Shown here: positions 6,721 to 11,526 of the stretch, piece after piece
How the letters are laid out: each line of letters opens with the position of its first letter
Position numbering within the stretch: the first letter of the stretch is position 1
Assembly: GCA_002329255.1 (NCBI GenBank)
Contig: DCTL01000017.1
Coordinates: forward strand, 1 to 11,526
Direction of reading: 5' to 3'
Length of the DNA stretch: 11,526 bases
DNA from: Patescibacteria group bacterium UBA1441
GTDB taxonomy: Bacteria > Patescibacteriota > Minisyncoccia > Minisyncoccales > UBA1441
Notes under the pieces: generated by a model
What the model was told of the DNA's origin: nothing
Database searches by the model: none
What the model saw: only the letters and a program-made list of their open reading frames with translations
Made by a program: the position numbers and the translations under genes

Positions 6721-6746
6721 ATTAAAACAAATGGTTCTGATATAAT
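6718..6746 (+). promoter_or_regulatory. Promoter for tRNA-Leu
   Basis: A consensus TATAAT at 6741-6746 is preceded by the extended -10 TG (TGaTATAAT). The -35 region (TTTATT at 6718-6723, 17-base spacing) is weak. Transcription would start near 6753, giving a leader of about 44 bases before the mature tRNA at 6797. Confidence 0.65.
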
Positions 6747-6796
6747 GAATTTATAAGTATTTTTGTTCTTTAGGAATCTTATAAGCTATTTTTCGG

Positions 6797-6879
6797 GCGG
6801 GTGTAGCCGAACTGGTATAGGCGCAGGACTTAGGATCCTGTGGACTCTGTCCGTGAGGGTTCGAGTCCCTCCACCCGCA
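6797..6879 (+). tRNA. tRNA-Leu (anticodon UAG)
   Basis: The acceptor stem GCGGGTG (6797-6803) pairs perfectly with CACCCGC (6872-6878). Discriminator A73 (6879) is the leucine identity base. The anticodon stem CAGGA/TCCTG holds the loop CTTAGGA, with anticodon TAG at 6831-6833, reading CUN codons. The long variable arm (GGAC, loop TCT, GTCC at 6842-6852) is the class II feature expected of leucine tRNA. The T arm GAGGG-TTCGAGT-CCCTC is canonical. The gene is 83 bases long, has no intron, and does not encode a full CCA (ACCT follows), so CCA must be added after transcription. It separates the two pilin transcription units. Confidence 0.97.
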
Positions 6880-6893
6880 CCTGCTCTAATAAT

Positions 6894-6927
6894 CTTCGGC
6901 TCCAATTGATTAACCCGAAGTCAATTG
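6894..6927. promoter_or_regulatory. Two interleaved inverted repeats around the -35 box (possible operator)
   Basis: CTTCGG (6894-6899) is inverted as CCGAAG (6915-6920), and CAATTGA (6903-6909) is inverted as TCAATTG (6921-6927). Together they straddle the -35 hexamer at 6906-6911 and reach the extended -10 TG. A repressor site is possible. The first pair could instead form a weak hairpin in the tRNA 3' trailer, but it has no T-tract. Confidence 0.4.
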
Positions 6928-6934
6928 CTATAAT
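6906..6934 (+). promoter_or_regulatory. Strong promoter for the second pilin unit
   Basis: TTGATT (6906-6911), a 17-base spacer, and TATAAT (6929-6934) with the extended -10 TG (TGcTATAAT). This is the best promoter match in the window. The predicted start is near 6941, giving an AT-rich leader of about 32 bases before the ATG at 6973. A strong promoter suits an abundant structural protein such as a pilin. Confidence 0.8.
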
Positions 6935-6958
6935 GATTTTAGTTAAGCTCTTTGATTA

Positions 6959-6972
6959 AATAATAATTAATT
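6959..6972 (+). repeat. 14-base leader element, copy 2
   Basis: Identical to 6181-6194 (AATAATAATTAATT). Here it abuts the ATG of pilin paralog 3 directly. It fits a tandem duplication that carried part of the leader along. Confidence 0.5.
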
Positions 6973-7419
6973 ATGAAAAAATTATTTGCTATTTTCAGCG
7001 CCTTGGTTTTGGTGTTCAGCTTAGCGGCTGCTCCAGTAATGGCGCAGACCTTAGACCCTGAGATGATGGCCGAAGGTTGTGTGATTAGGGCGAGTTTCAA
7101 TATTGGAGAAGAAACTTTCAAAGCCGGCGACGTTATATCCGGGGACCCGGAGGATGCTGATAACTATCATGAAGGTTGGAGCGTCATTTGTATGTTAGCC
7201 ACTGTTTATTACGTCACCAACTGGGTTTTTTATGTCATCCTGATTGCGGTGATGATCATGATTCTCTATGCGGCCTTCCTCTTCTTAACCTCGAGCGGTA
7301 GTCCGGAAAAAGCCGGTAAAGCGACGAAGGTTATTACCTACGCCATCATTGGAATGGTGATTGGTTTATTGGCTCGAGCTATTCCAGCTGCAGTTCGATA
7401 TTTTGTCGGAATGGGCTAA
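6973..7419 (+). CDS. T4SS/TrbC-VirB2-like pilin paralog 3
   Basis: This 148-residue protein has a classic signal peptide (MKKLFAIFSALVLV, then APVMAQ; likely cleavage after Ala24). The mature extracellular segment is bounded by Cys36 (EGCVIR) and Cys73 (VICML). Then come YVTNW, helix 1 (about 84-106), a cytoplasmic loop with SGSPEKAGKATK, and helix 2 ending in LLARAIPAAVRYFVG. It is closely related to paralog 2 on the other side of the tRNA gene. It is first in its unit, behind the strongest promoter, so it is the best candidate for a major subunit. The next gene starts 9 bases after its stop. No Shine-Dalgarno is visible before the ATG. Family is confident; pilus function is inferred. Confidence 0.86.
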   Translation: MKKLFAIFSALVLVFSLAAAPVMAQTLDPEMMAEGCVIRASFNIGEETFKAGDVISGDPEDADNYHEGWSVICMLATVYYVTNWVFYVILIAVMIMILYAAFLFLTSSGSPEKAGKATKVITYAIIGMVIGLLARAIPAAVRYFVGMG

Positions 7420-7428
7420 AGCTCGGTT

Positions 7429-7836
7429 ATGAATCGCCGAAAGATAGTTTTTCTTTTACTTTTTCTGATTGGAAATATGGTTTTTATTGCTCCCGTGGGT
7501 GCAGCTGGAGACGGCTGCACCCTGAGGGCAAGTTTTTCTATTGGTGATCAGCGTTTTTCGGCGGGGGAGGTAATAGATGCCAATCAGGAAGACGGGAGTT
7601 TAATTTGTATGATTGGATCACTTTATCATGCCCTTAATTGGTTTCTTTATATTTTAATAATCGGAGTTGGATTGATGATTCTTTATGGCTCTTTTCTGAT
7701 TGTTGTTTCCGCTGGGAATCCCGACCGGGTTGCCCAAGGTAAAAGGATAATTGTTTTTGCTGTTATTGGTCTAGTTGTTGGTTTACTCGTTCGAGTTATT
7801 CCTTCGATCGTTATCTATTTTTCTGGAGTTAATTAG
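7429..7836 (+). CDS. T4SS/TrbC-VirB2-like pilin paralog 4 (short ectodomain)
   Basis: This 135-residue member has a signal peptide (MNRRKIVFLLLFLIG, likely cleavage near GAA/G at 26-27), then Cys30 (DGCTLR) and Cys60 (LICMI). The Cys-Cys interval is 30 residues, against 41, 37 and 34 in paralogs 2, 3 and 5, so this has the smallest extracellular segment. Helix 1 (about 68-92) contains LMILYGSFLIV. The loop has SAGNPDRVAQGKR. Helix 2 ends with IPSIVIYFSGVN. It is 9 bases after paralog 3 and 4 bases before paralog 5 and lacks a clear Shine-Dalgarno. It shares S/A-G-N-P in the loop with paralog 5 and may be nearer to that one. Confidence 0.85.
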   Translation: MNRRKIVFLLLFLIGNMVFIAPVGAAGDGCTLRASFSIGDQRFSAGEVIDANQEDGSLICMIGSLYHALNWFLYILIIGVGLMILYGSFLIVVSAGNPDRVAQGKRIIVFAVIGLVVGLLVRVIPSIVIYFSGVN

Positions 7837-7840
7837 TCTT

Positions 7841-9949
7841 ATGAAGAAAAGACGCATCCTATTATTTTTTTTGACTGTCGGACTTCTAAGTTCAGCCTTT
7901 TTAGCTCAAGGTCAGATTACGATTCTGCCTGAAGAACCGGAGGGCTGTGTCATCAGGAGTAATTTTTCCGTGGGAGATCTTCAGTTCAAAACTGGTGATT
8001 TCATTCCTGCTAGCGGACCGGATCGCTATCAAGACTGGAGTTTTATCTGCGCCCTGGATAAAGTTTATTATGTGACTAACTGGTTTTTCTACATTATTGT
8101 CTTGGTGGTGGTGTTGATGATTCTCTATGCTGGTTTTATTTATGTTACCTCGGCTGGTAATCCTCAGAAAGGTAAGTGGGCGAGCAAAATAATTACTTAT
8201 GCTGTTATCGGTTTAGTGGTTGCACTCTTTTCTAAAGCCGTGCCTTCGCTAATTATTTTTCTGACTGGAACGGGCGAAACCGATCTAGTTGTCAGTGGCG
8301 ATTATGTCTTGGATATTAATATTGATGGTTCGTGCCAGGTGACCGCCAATCCGGGAGGAACCTTAGCGGGACCAGGTCAATTTTCTTTGGGTTACGACAA
8401 GGGAACAAATGTTTCTTTAAGCGTTAGTGACAATGATTGCTCTCCGTTTTTGCATTGGTCAGGATCGTGTTCGGGAAATAATAGTCAGTGCTCCATTAAC
8501 AATATTATGGCCAATCATAATATTTCAGTTAATTGCCCAACTCTTGAATTTATCCTAACCGGATCTTTTAGCGGGGGAGGATCGGGGACTATCCAAGTAG
8601 ATAACAAGACTTATCAAGCTGACTTTGCAGAAACTTTGATGTGTGGTCAAGAAGTTTCATTGTCAGCTCATCCTCAATCCGGGAGTAAATTTATTCAATG
8701 GATTGGGGATTGTTCGGGCAATGATGACTCTTGTCAATTAACAATGGATGCCAATAAATCAGTGACGGCTAACTTTGAAAGTGAAGATACAAATTTTTAT
8801 GATTTTCAGCTAGGATGCCAAGGGCCAGGTTCGGTAGAGATTAAAAAAGACGGAGAAACATTGGACAACATGAATTGTGCGGCAATTGATGGGGATAGTT
8901 TTTCGGATGAATTTATCGAGAGCAGTTCTCTAGTCTTAAAGGCCGAATGGAGTCAGGCTGGTCTTGTTTTTAGCGGTTGGCCAGATGGTTTATGCGACCA
9001 AGTAACGGATGGGTCCAATCAATCAATTTGTTCTTTACAAATAGACGAAGATAAATCAGGTCAAGTTGATTTCAGGTATCCATTGAAGGTTGATATCCAA
9101 GGGCTGGGGCAAGTTGAGATTGGTGGTCATCCATATGCGGTTGATTTTGAAAAACATTATCTTCCCGGCCAGGATGTAACTCTATTAGCCCAGCAGCTTA
9201 GTGAATTTGATGATGTACAAGATCTGTTTTTAAATTGGGAGGGCTGCGATACATTGAGCGGGCTCAATCAAGAGGTCTGCCAAATCAATATTAATGAGTC
9301 TAAGACGGTTAAAGGAATCTTTCTACACGGACTTGGCGTATCGTTCTTAGGAGATGGTAGCGGCCAGATTATAGTTGAGGCTGGTGACTCTCAATTCGAT
9401 CGTCATTCCGATGAGGGAACCTTGATTGAGTTTTTAGAATATGGGACAAATATTGTTATTCAGGCCATACCCGATACCGGAAGTTCATTTAATGGCTGGC
9501 GTGGAGATAATTGTGAAGGAGATCAGGGAGATTGTAATTTTGTCATAGAAGAGCGATTACATATCTTAGAAGCAGAATTTAAAAAAGATTTTGATTATCT
9601 CGAGGACGAAGATGCGATTATTACGCAAACTTTTAGAGGCCCTTACAATAGTGCCGTTAACTATTGTGCTAATCTAAATCCGCCAACTGAAACAACCGAA
9701 GGAAGTTGGTCGCTGATGCGATCAACTGACTATCAAGCAAGACTTGAAAACGTCCTTTGTAATAAGTGTAGTTGGGACCCTAAGTGTTGTTCAGGAGAAA
9801 ATGGTACGATATATTTCTCTCATCCTAATGCAATAAATCCAAATCAGTACTTTGTGATAAATCTTGATCCTAATTATTTCGGGTCTTATTCTTTATGGAT
9901 TGATCCCGATAAAGATGCTTATAATTATCGCTGTATTTGGTATAAGTAA
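7841..9949 (+). CDS. Pilin-adhesin fusion: T4SS pilin module plus five InlB/Big-like repeats and a Cys-rich C-terminal domain
   Basis: 702 residues from the ATG at 7841. An in-frame upstream start at 7775 is rejected because it overlaps the previous gene by 62 bases and puts extra residues before a good signal peptide (MKKRRILLFFLTVG). Residues 1-145 are a full pilin module: Cys36 (EGCVIR), Cys70 (FICAL), YVTNW, helix 1 (about 81-104), loop GNPQKGKWASK, helix 2 (about 117-143). Signal cleavage plus two helices puts everything after 145 outside the cell. Five repeats follow at about 154-232, 235-313, 320-413, 413-495 and 498-581, each with a G-rich strand, a 'G..V.L.A' strand, a (F/L)xxW segment, Cys residues and usually a closing 'ksVtanF'-like strand. 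They resemble divergent InlB B-repeats/Big domains. Residues 584-702 form another domain with Cys609, 640, 643, 649, 650 and 698, ending YRCIWYK. It vaguely recalls DUF1566/Lcl-type domains. The gene ends its unit just before a terminator. A surface adhesin anchored by or built into a pilus is inferred. Confidence 0.85.
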   Translation: MKKRRILLFFLTVGLLSSAFLAQGQITILPEEPEGCVIRSNFSVGDLQFKTGDFIPASGPDRYQDWSFICALDKVYYVTNWFFYIIVLVVVLMILYAGFIYVTSAGNPQKGKWASKIITYAVIGLVVALFSKAVPSLIIFLTGTGETDLVVSGDYVLDINIDGSCQVTANPGGTLAGPGQFSLGYDKGTNVSLSVSDNDCSPFLHWSGSCSGNNSQCSINNIMANHNISVNCPTLEFILTGSFSGGGSGTIQVDNKTYQADFAETLMCGQEVSLSAHPQSGSKFIQWIGDCSGNDDSCQLTMDANKSVTANFESEDTNFYDFQLGCQGPGSVEIKKDGETLDNMNCAAIDGDSFSDEFIESSSLVLKAEWSQAGLVFSGWPDGLCDQVTDGSNQSICSLQIDEDKSGQVDFRYPLKVDIQGLGQVEIGGHPYAVDFEKHYLPGQDVTLLAQQLSEFDDVQDLFLNWEGCDTLSGLNQEVCQININESKTVKGIFLHGLGVSFLGDGSGQIIVEAGDSQFDRHSDEGTLIEFLEYGTNIVIQAIPDTGSSFNGWRGDNCEGDQGDCNFVIEERLHILEAEFKKDFDYLEDEDAIITQTFRGPYNSAVNYCANLNPPTETTEGSWSLMRSTDYQARLENVLCNKCSWDPKCCSGENGTIYFSHPNAINPNQYFVINLDPNYFGSYSLWIDPDKDAYNYRCIWYK
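8300..9583 (+). repeat. Five InlB/Big-like domain repeats inside the pilin-adhesin gene
   Basis: Repeat 2 is the clearest (about 8543-8779): SGGGSGTIQVD, then CGQEVSLSAHPQSGSKF, QWIGDCSG and a closing KSVTANF. Repeats 4 and 5 keep GxGQ(V/I), LNW or NGW, and Cys pairs (EGCD with EVC; NCEG with GDC). Repeats 1 and 3 are more diverged. Each is about 78-94 residues. The repeats are too diverged at DNA level to suggest recent expansion. Confidence 0.75.
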
Positions 9950-9954
9950 ATACC

Positions 9955-9988
9955 AAAAAGCCCTCATCTTTACAAGGAGGGCTTTTTT
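9955..9988. terminator. Bidirectional intrinsic terminator between convergent units
   Basis: AAAAAGCCCTC (9955-9965) pairs with GAGGGCTTTTT (9977-9987) around an 11-base loop. A T6 tract follows on the plus strand, and T5 follows on the minus strand. It lies 6 bases after the pilin-adhesin stop and 22 bases beyond the stop of the convergent HSP20 gene, so it can serve both units. Confidence 0.92.
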
Positions 9989-10010
9989 CTTTTAAACCAG
10001 ACTGCTTCTC

Positions 10011-10376
10011 TTATTTCAACTTAATATTTTTCTTTATTTTGGGAGTACGGGGAATTCTAACTGTCAGAACACCGTCTTGGACTACGGCCTTGATTCGACT
10101 TGGATCAACATTACTATCTAAAGACACCTGACGAGAAAACGGTCCCCAATAACATTCTTGCAAAAGGTATCTTCCGCCTTCACTTATTGGTCGAGGTCGA
10201 TAACCACGAATAGAAAGCATGTCGTTCTTGAAGGTTATTTTCAGTTCTTTTGGATCAAGACCGGCAATAGCCGACTGGATGATATAAAAATCATCCTTTT
10301 CAATAACGTCAACAACTAACTTTCCCTCTGATTCTAGCCATTTTTTGTCTGATGGATTTATTTTATCTTTAACCAT
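10011..10376 (-). CDS. Small heat-shock protein, HSP20/alpha-crystallin family
   Basis: An ATP-independent holdase chaperone that binds unfolding proteins. The 121 residues contain an alpha-crystallin domain at about 18-110: LVVDVIEKDDFYIIQSAIAG (20-39, the strand after which many sHSPs read P-G), LSIRGYR (54-60), FSRQVSL (80-86), and the signature A-x-x-x-D-G-V-L with TVRIP (97-109). The N-terminal arm is only about 17 residues, and the C-terminal tail (KIKKNIKLK) has a short I/L-type motif, so large oligomers may be limited. The ATG at 10376 lies inside the end of the PrsW gene (8-base overlap, ATGGTTAA), implying translational coupling. It is last in the minus-strand unit and ends before the shared terminator. 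Confidence 0.93.
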   Translation of the reverse strand: MVKDKINPSDKKWLESEGKLVVDVIEKDDFYIIQSAIAGLDPKELKITFKNDMLSIRGYRPRPISEGGRYLLQECYWGPFSRQVSLDSNVDPSRIKAVVQDGVLTVRIPRTPKIKKNIKLK

Positions 10377-11052
10377 CTTGATCGATTTTTTTTAGATGGG
10401 CAAAAGCAATTAGATCCAGGATGCCAATGCCGAGAGGAATGATCAATAACAGAGTATAAACTAAATATTTATAGTTGTCTATTTGAGCAGCTAAACCGAT
10501 AATGCTCAAATTGTAAGCAGCGTGGATTAAGGCAGCAACTAGTAGTCCCATCCAAGCCAGCCCTCTTTTTTTTCGGAAGATCTGAAGGCTGACAAAGTCA
10601 CCCATTAACCCGGCTGAGAGAGCGTGAACAAAAGTAGCTGTTAGAAAACGGAGTCCGCTGACGCCAGCGATCATGCTCAATCCAGATATCGATGGGCTAA
10701 TTAAGACCAGTAGATTTTCCATTGCGGCAAAACCCAGTCCAGCTGTAATCATGTAAATCATAGCGTCGACCGGTTCGTCAAAATCGACTGAGCCAAAGGC
10801 ACCCCAGCGAGCAGCTCCATATTTAGCGGCCTCTTCAACAGCAGCAGCCATCAAGGTCATCGCCACTAATCCGAACCAAAAACGATTAAGAATGATTTGT
10901 GCTCCAATAGCGGGCACGACCATTAATATGCCTATTAAAAAAACCCGCAGGACCATATGTCTTGGTTCAGGCTTGGGGTCTCTTTTTAGAAAAAACCATA
11001 ACCAGATCAAAGACGGTAAAAGAGCAAAGACTAATAGGGCGATAAAAGGCAT
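10369..11052 (-). CDS. PrsW-family intramembrane metalloprotease
   Basis: A 227-residue polytopic membrane protein with the PrsW motifs: E73-E74-x-x-K77 (VEEAAKY), F108-x-x-x-E112-N113 (FAAMEN), His143 (FVHALSAG) and His177 with N181 (HAAYN), placed in about seven to eight hydrophobic helices. PrsW of Bacillus cleaves the anti-sigma factor RsiW. No sigma/anti-sigma pair is visible here, so the substrate is unknown. I chose the ATG at 11052, one base after the valS stop. A TTG at 11073 would add seven residues (MKSGLNN) and overlap valS by 20 bases. The HSP20 start overlaps its end by 8 bases. Linking a membrane protease with a chaperone suggests envelope or protein-quality stress, but this is only inferred from position. 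Confidence 0.88.
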   Translation of the reverse strand: MPFIALLVFALLPSLIWLWFFLKRDPKPEPRHMVLRVFLIGILMVVPAIGAQIILNRFWFGLVAMTLMAAAVEEAAKYGAARWGAFGSVDFDEPVDAMIYMITAGLGFAAMENLLVLISPSISGLSMIAGVSGLRFLTATFVHALSAGLMGDFVSLQIFRKKRGLAWMGLLVAALIHAAYNLSIIGLAAQIDNYKYLVYTLLLIIPLGIGILDLIAFAHLKKIDQDG

Positions 11053-11053
11053 A

Positions 11054-11526
11054 TTATTTAGGCCACTCTTCAATAATTAATGAATCCTTCTTGTCTTCGA
11101 GAGGTAGTTTTTGGTAAATTTCCTCGGTGACAAAAGGCATGAATGGATGTAGAAGCTTTAGGGTGGTTAGCAGGACAAAAAATAAGACAACCAAAGTAGC
11201 CTCTCTGGTCCGGGGGTCATTAAGGCGATCTTTTGATTCTTCTAGGTACTGATCACAAAAATCATGCCAGAAGAAATGATAAATCGATTCGGTGGCTTTG
11301 GAGAAGTGATATTCATCAAGTGCTTTATTAACTGTATGAATTAACTGCTGGACTTTTTTAACAATAGCTTCAGACTGATCAACCTGACTTAAATCAATCT
11401 TGTCTTCTTCCGCTCGTCCGATAACAAATCGGGAAGCGTTCCAAAGTTTGGTTAAGAATTTTTGCCCCATCACAATATCTTCTTCACTGAATCGAATATC
11501 TTGACGATTGGATCCGATTTGCCAGC
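11054..11526 (-). CDS. valS: Valyl-tRNA synthetase, C-terminal part (5' end outside window)
   Basis: ValRS attaches valine to tRNA-Val. The frame is open to the right edge, so only the last 156 residues are seen; the GTG/ATG codons near 11473 are internal. The visible start matches the junction of catalytic core and anticodon-binding domain: GSNRQDIRFSEEDI, then KFLTKLWNASRFV, both typical of ValRS. The helical anticodon-binding domain follows (FFWHDFCDQYLEESK; LHPFMPFVTEEIYQKLP). The protein stops at IIEEWPK, where bacterial ValRS normally continues for roughly 60 or more residues into a coiled-coil tRNA-binding arm; that arm is absent. PrsW starts one base after the stop. The HIGH and KMSKS motifs would be upstream of the window. 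Confidence 0.93.
   Translation of the reverse strand, partial: WQIGSNRQDIRFSEEDIVMGQKFLTKLWNASRFVIGRAEEDKIDLSQVDQSEAIVKKVQQLIHTVNKALDEYHFSKATESIYHFFWHDFCDQYLEESKDRLNDPRTREATLVVLFFVLLTTLKLLHPFMPFVTEEIYQKLPLEDKKDSLIIEEWPK

Noticed and set aside
6860..6880. tRNA-Leu 3' end as an integration (att) site
   Set aside because: No second copy of the tRNA 3' sequence and no integrase are visible in the window.
7775..7840. Longer start for the pilin-adhesin gene
   Set aside because: It overlaps paralog 4 by 62 bases and puts 22 residues before an otherwise canonical signal peptide; the ATG at 7841 follows the previous stop by 4 bases.
5826..9949. Type IV (PilA-like) pilins
   Set aside because: There is no prepilin peptidase motif (G/E at the cleavage site with a following N-terminal helix). 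Cleaved signal peptides and two membrane helices fit TrbC/VirB2-like proteins instead.
11053..11073. TTG start for PrsW adding MKSGLNN
   Set aside because: It overlaps the valS end by 20 bases and uses a rare start, while an ATG lies one base after the valS stop.
1..11526. CRISPR array, insertion sequence or phage genes
   Set aside because: No regularly spaced direct repeats, transposase-like motifs or terminal inverted repeats were seen.

Overview
The window looks like chromosomal sequence from a Patescibacteria (Candidate Phyla Radiation, CPR) bacterium, probably of Parcubacteria type. This is inferred from four things together: the exported protein with 'ENIGWISF'-like repeats, the cluster of small two-helix T4SS/TrbC-VirB2-like pilins, a metallo-beta-lactamase-fold protein without its metal ligands next to gyrA, and short gaps or overlaps between genes. 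No ribosomal or 16S marker is present to confirm it. The one UGA codon that ends a gene here (2508-2510) behaves as a stop, so the Gracilibacteria/SR1 recoding is not indicated.

Layout. (1) 1-1872 (+): the 3' part of a large exported multidomain protein with GWISF repeats, an Fn3-like region and a LamG-like lectin domain inserted inside a PKD domain. (2) 1886-6720 (+): a probable transcription unit that starts at an extended -10 promoter giving a nearly leaderless mRNA. It runs through a degenerate MBL-fold protein, a Trp-rich single-pass membrane protein, gyrA, a class I methyltransferase and two pilin-like genes, and ends at an intrinsic terminator. Gene spacing is -4, -26, +3, +3 and +19 bases. 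(3) 6718-6879 (+): tRNA-Leu(UAG) with its own promoter. (4) 6906-9988 (+): a second pilin unit with a near-consensus promoter. It holds two short pilins and a 702-residue protein in which the same pilin module carries five InlB/Big-like repeats and a Cys-rich C-terminal domain. It ends at a strong bidirectional terminator. (5) 11526-10011 (-): the 3' end of valS, a PrsW-type intramembrane protease and a small heat-shock protein (HSP20), packed with a 1-base gap and an 8-base overlap.

How the parts may work together. The most interesting part is the set of five pilin-like paralogs (5826-9949). Four share a pair of extracellular cysteines just before the first membrane helix. The last has the architecture expected of an adhesin-bearing pilin: signal peptide, two membrane helices with a basic cytoplasmic loop, then about 550 residues predicted to lie outside the cell. 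A reasonable inference is a surface appendage or envelope complex with several subunit types and one ligand-binding member, possibly used to attach to a host or partner cell. No ATPase, channel or prepilin-processing gene is in the window, so assembly into a pilus is not shown. The exported LamG/PKD protein at the left edge would fit the same surface-attachment theme. The minus-strand genes are housekeeping and stress functions.

Other notable points are an unusual quinolone-resistance-determining region in GyrA (Tyr at the E. coli Asp87 position, Ser at Gly81), a ValRS that ends without the usual C-terminal coiled-coil arm, the lack of convincing Shine-Dalgarno sequences at the plus-strand starts, and two places where a pair of inverted repeats interleave.
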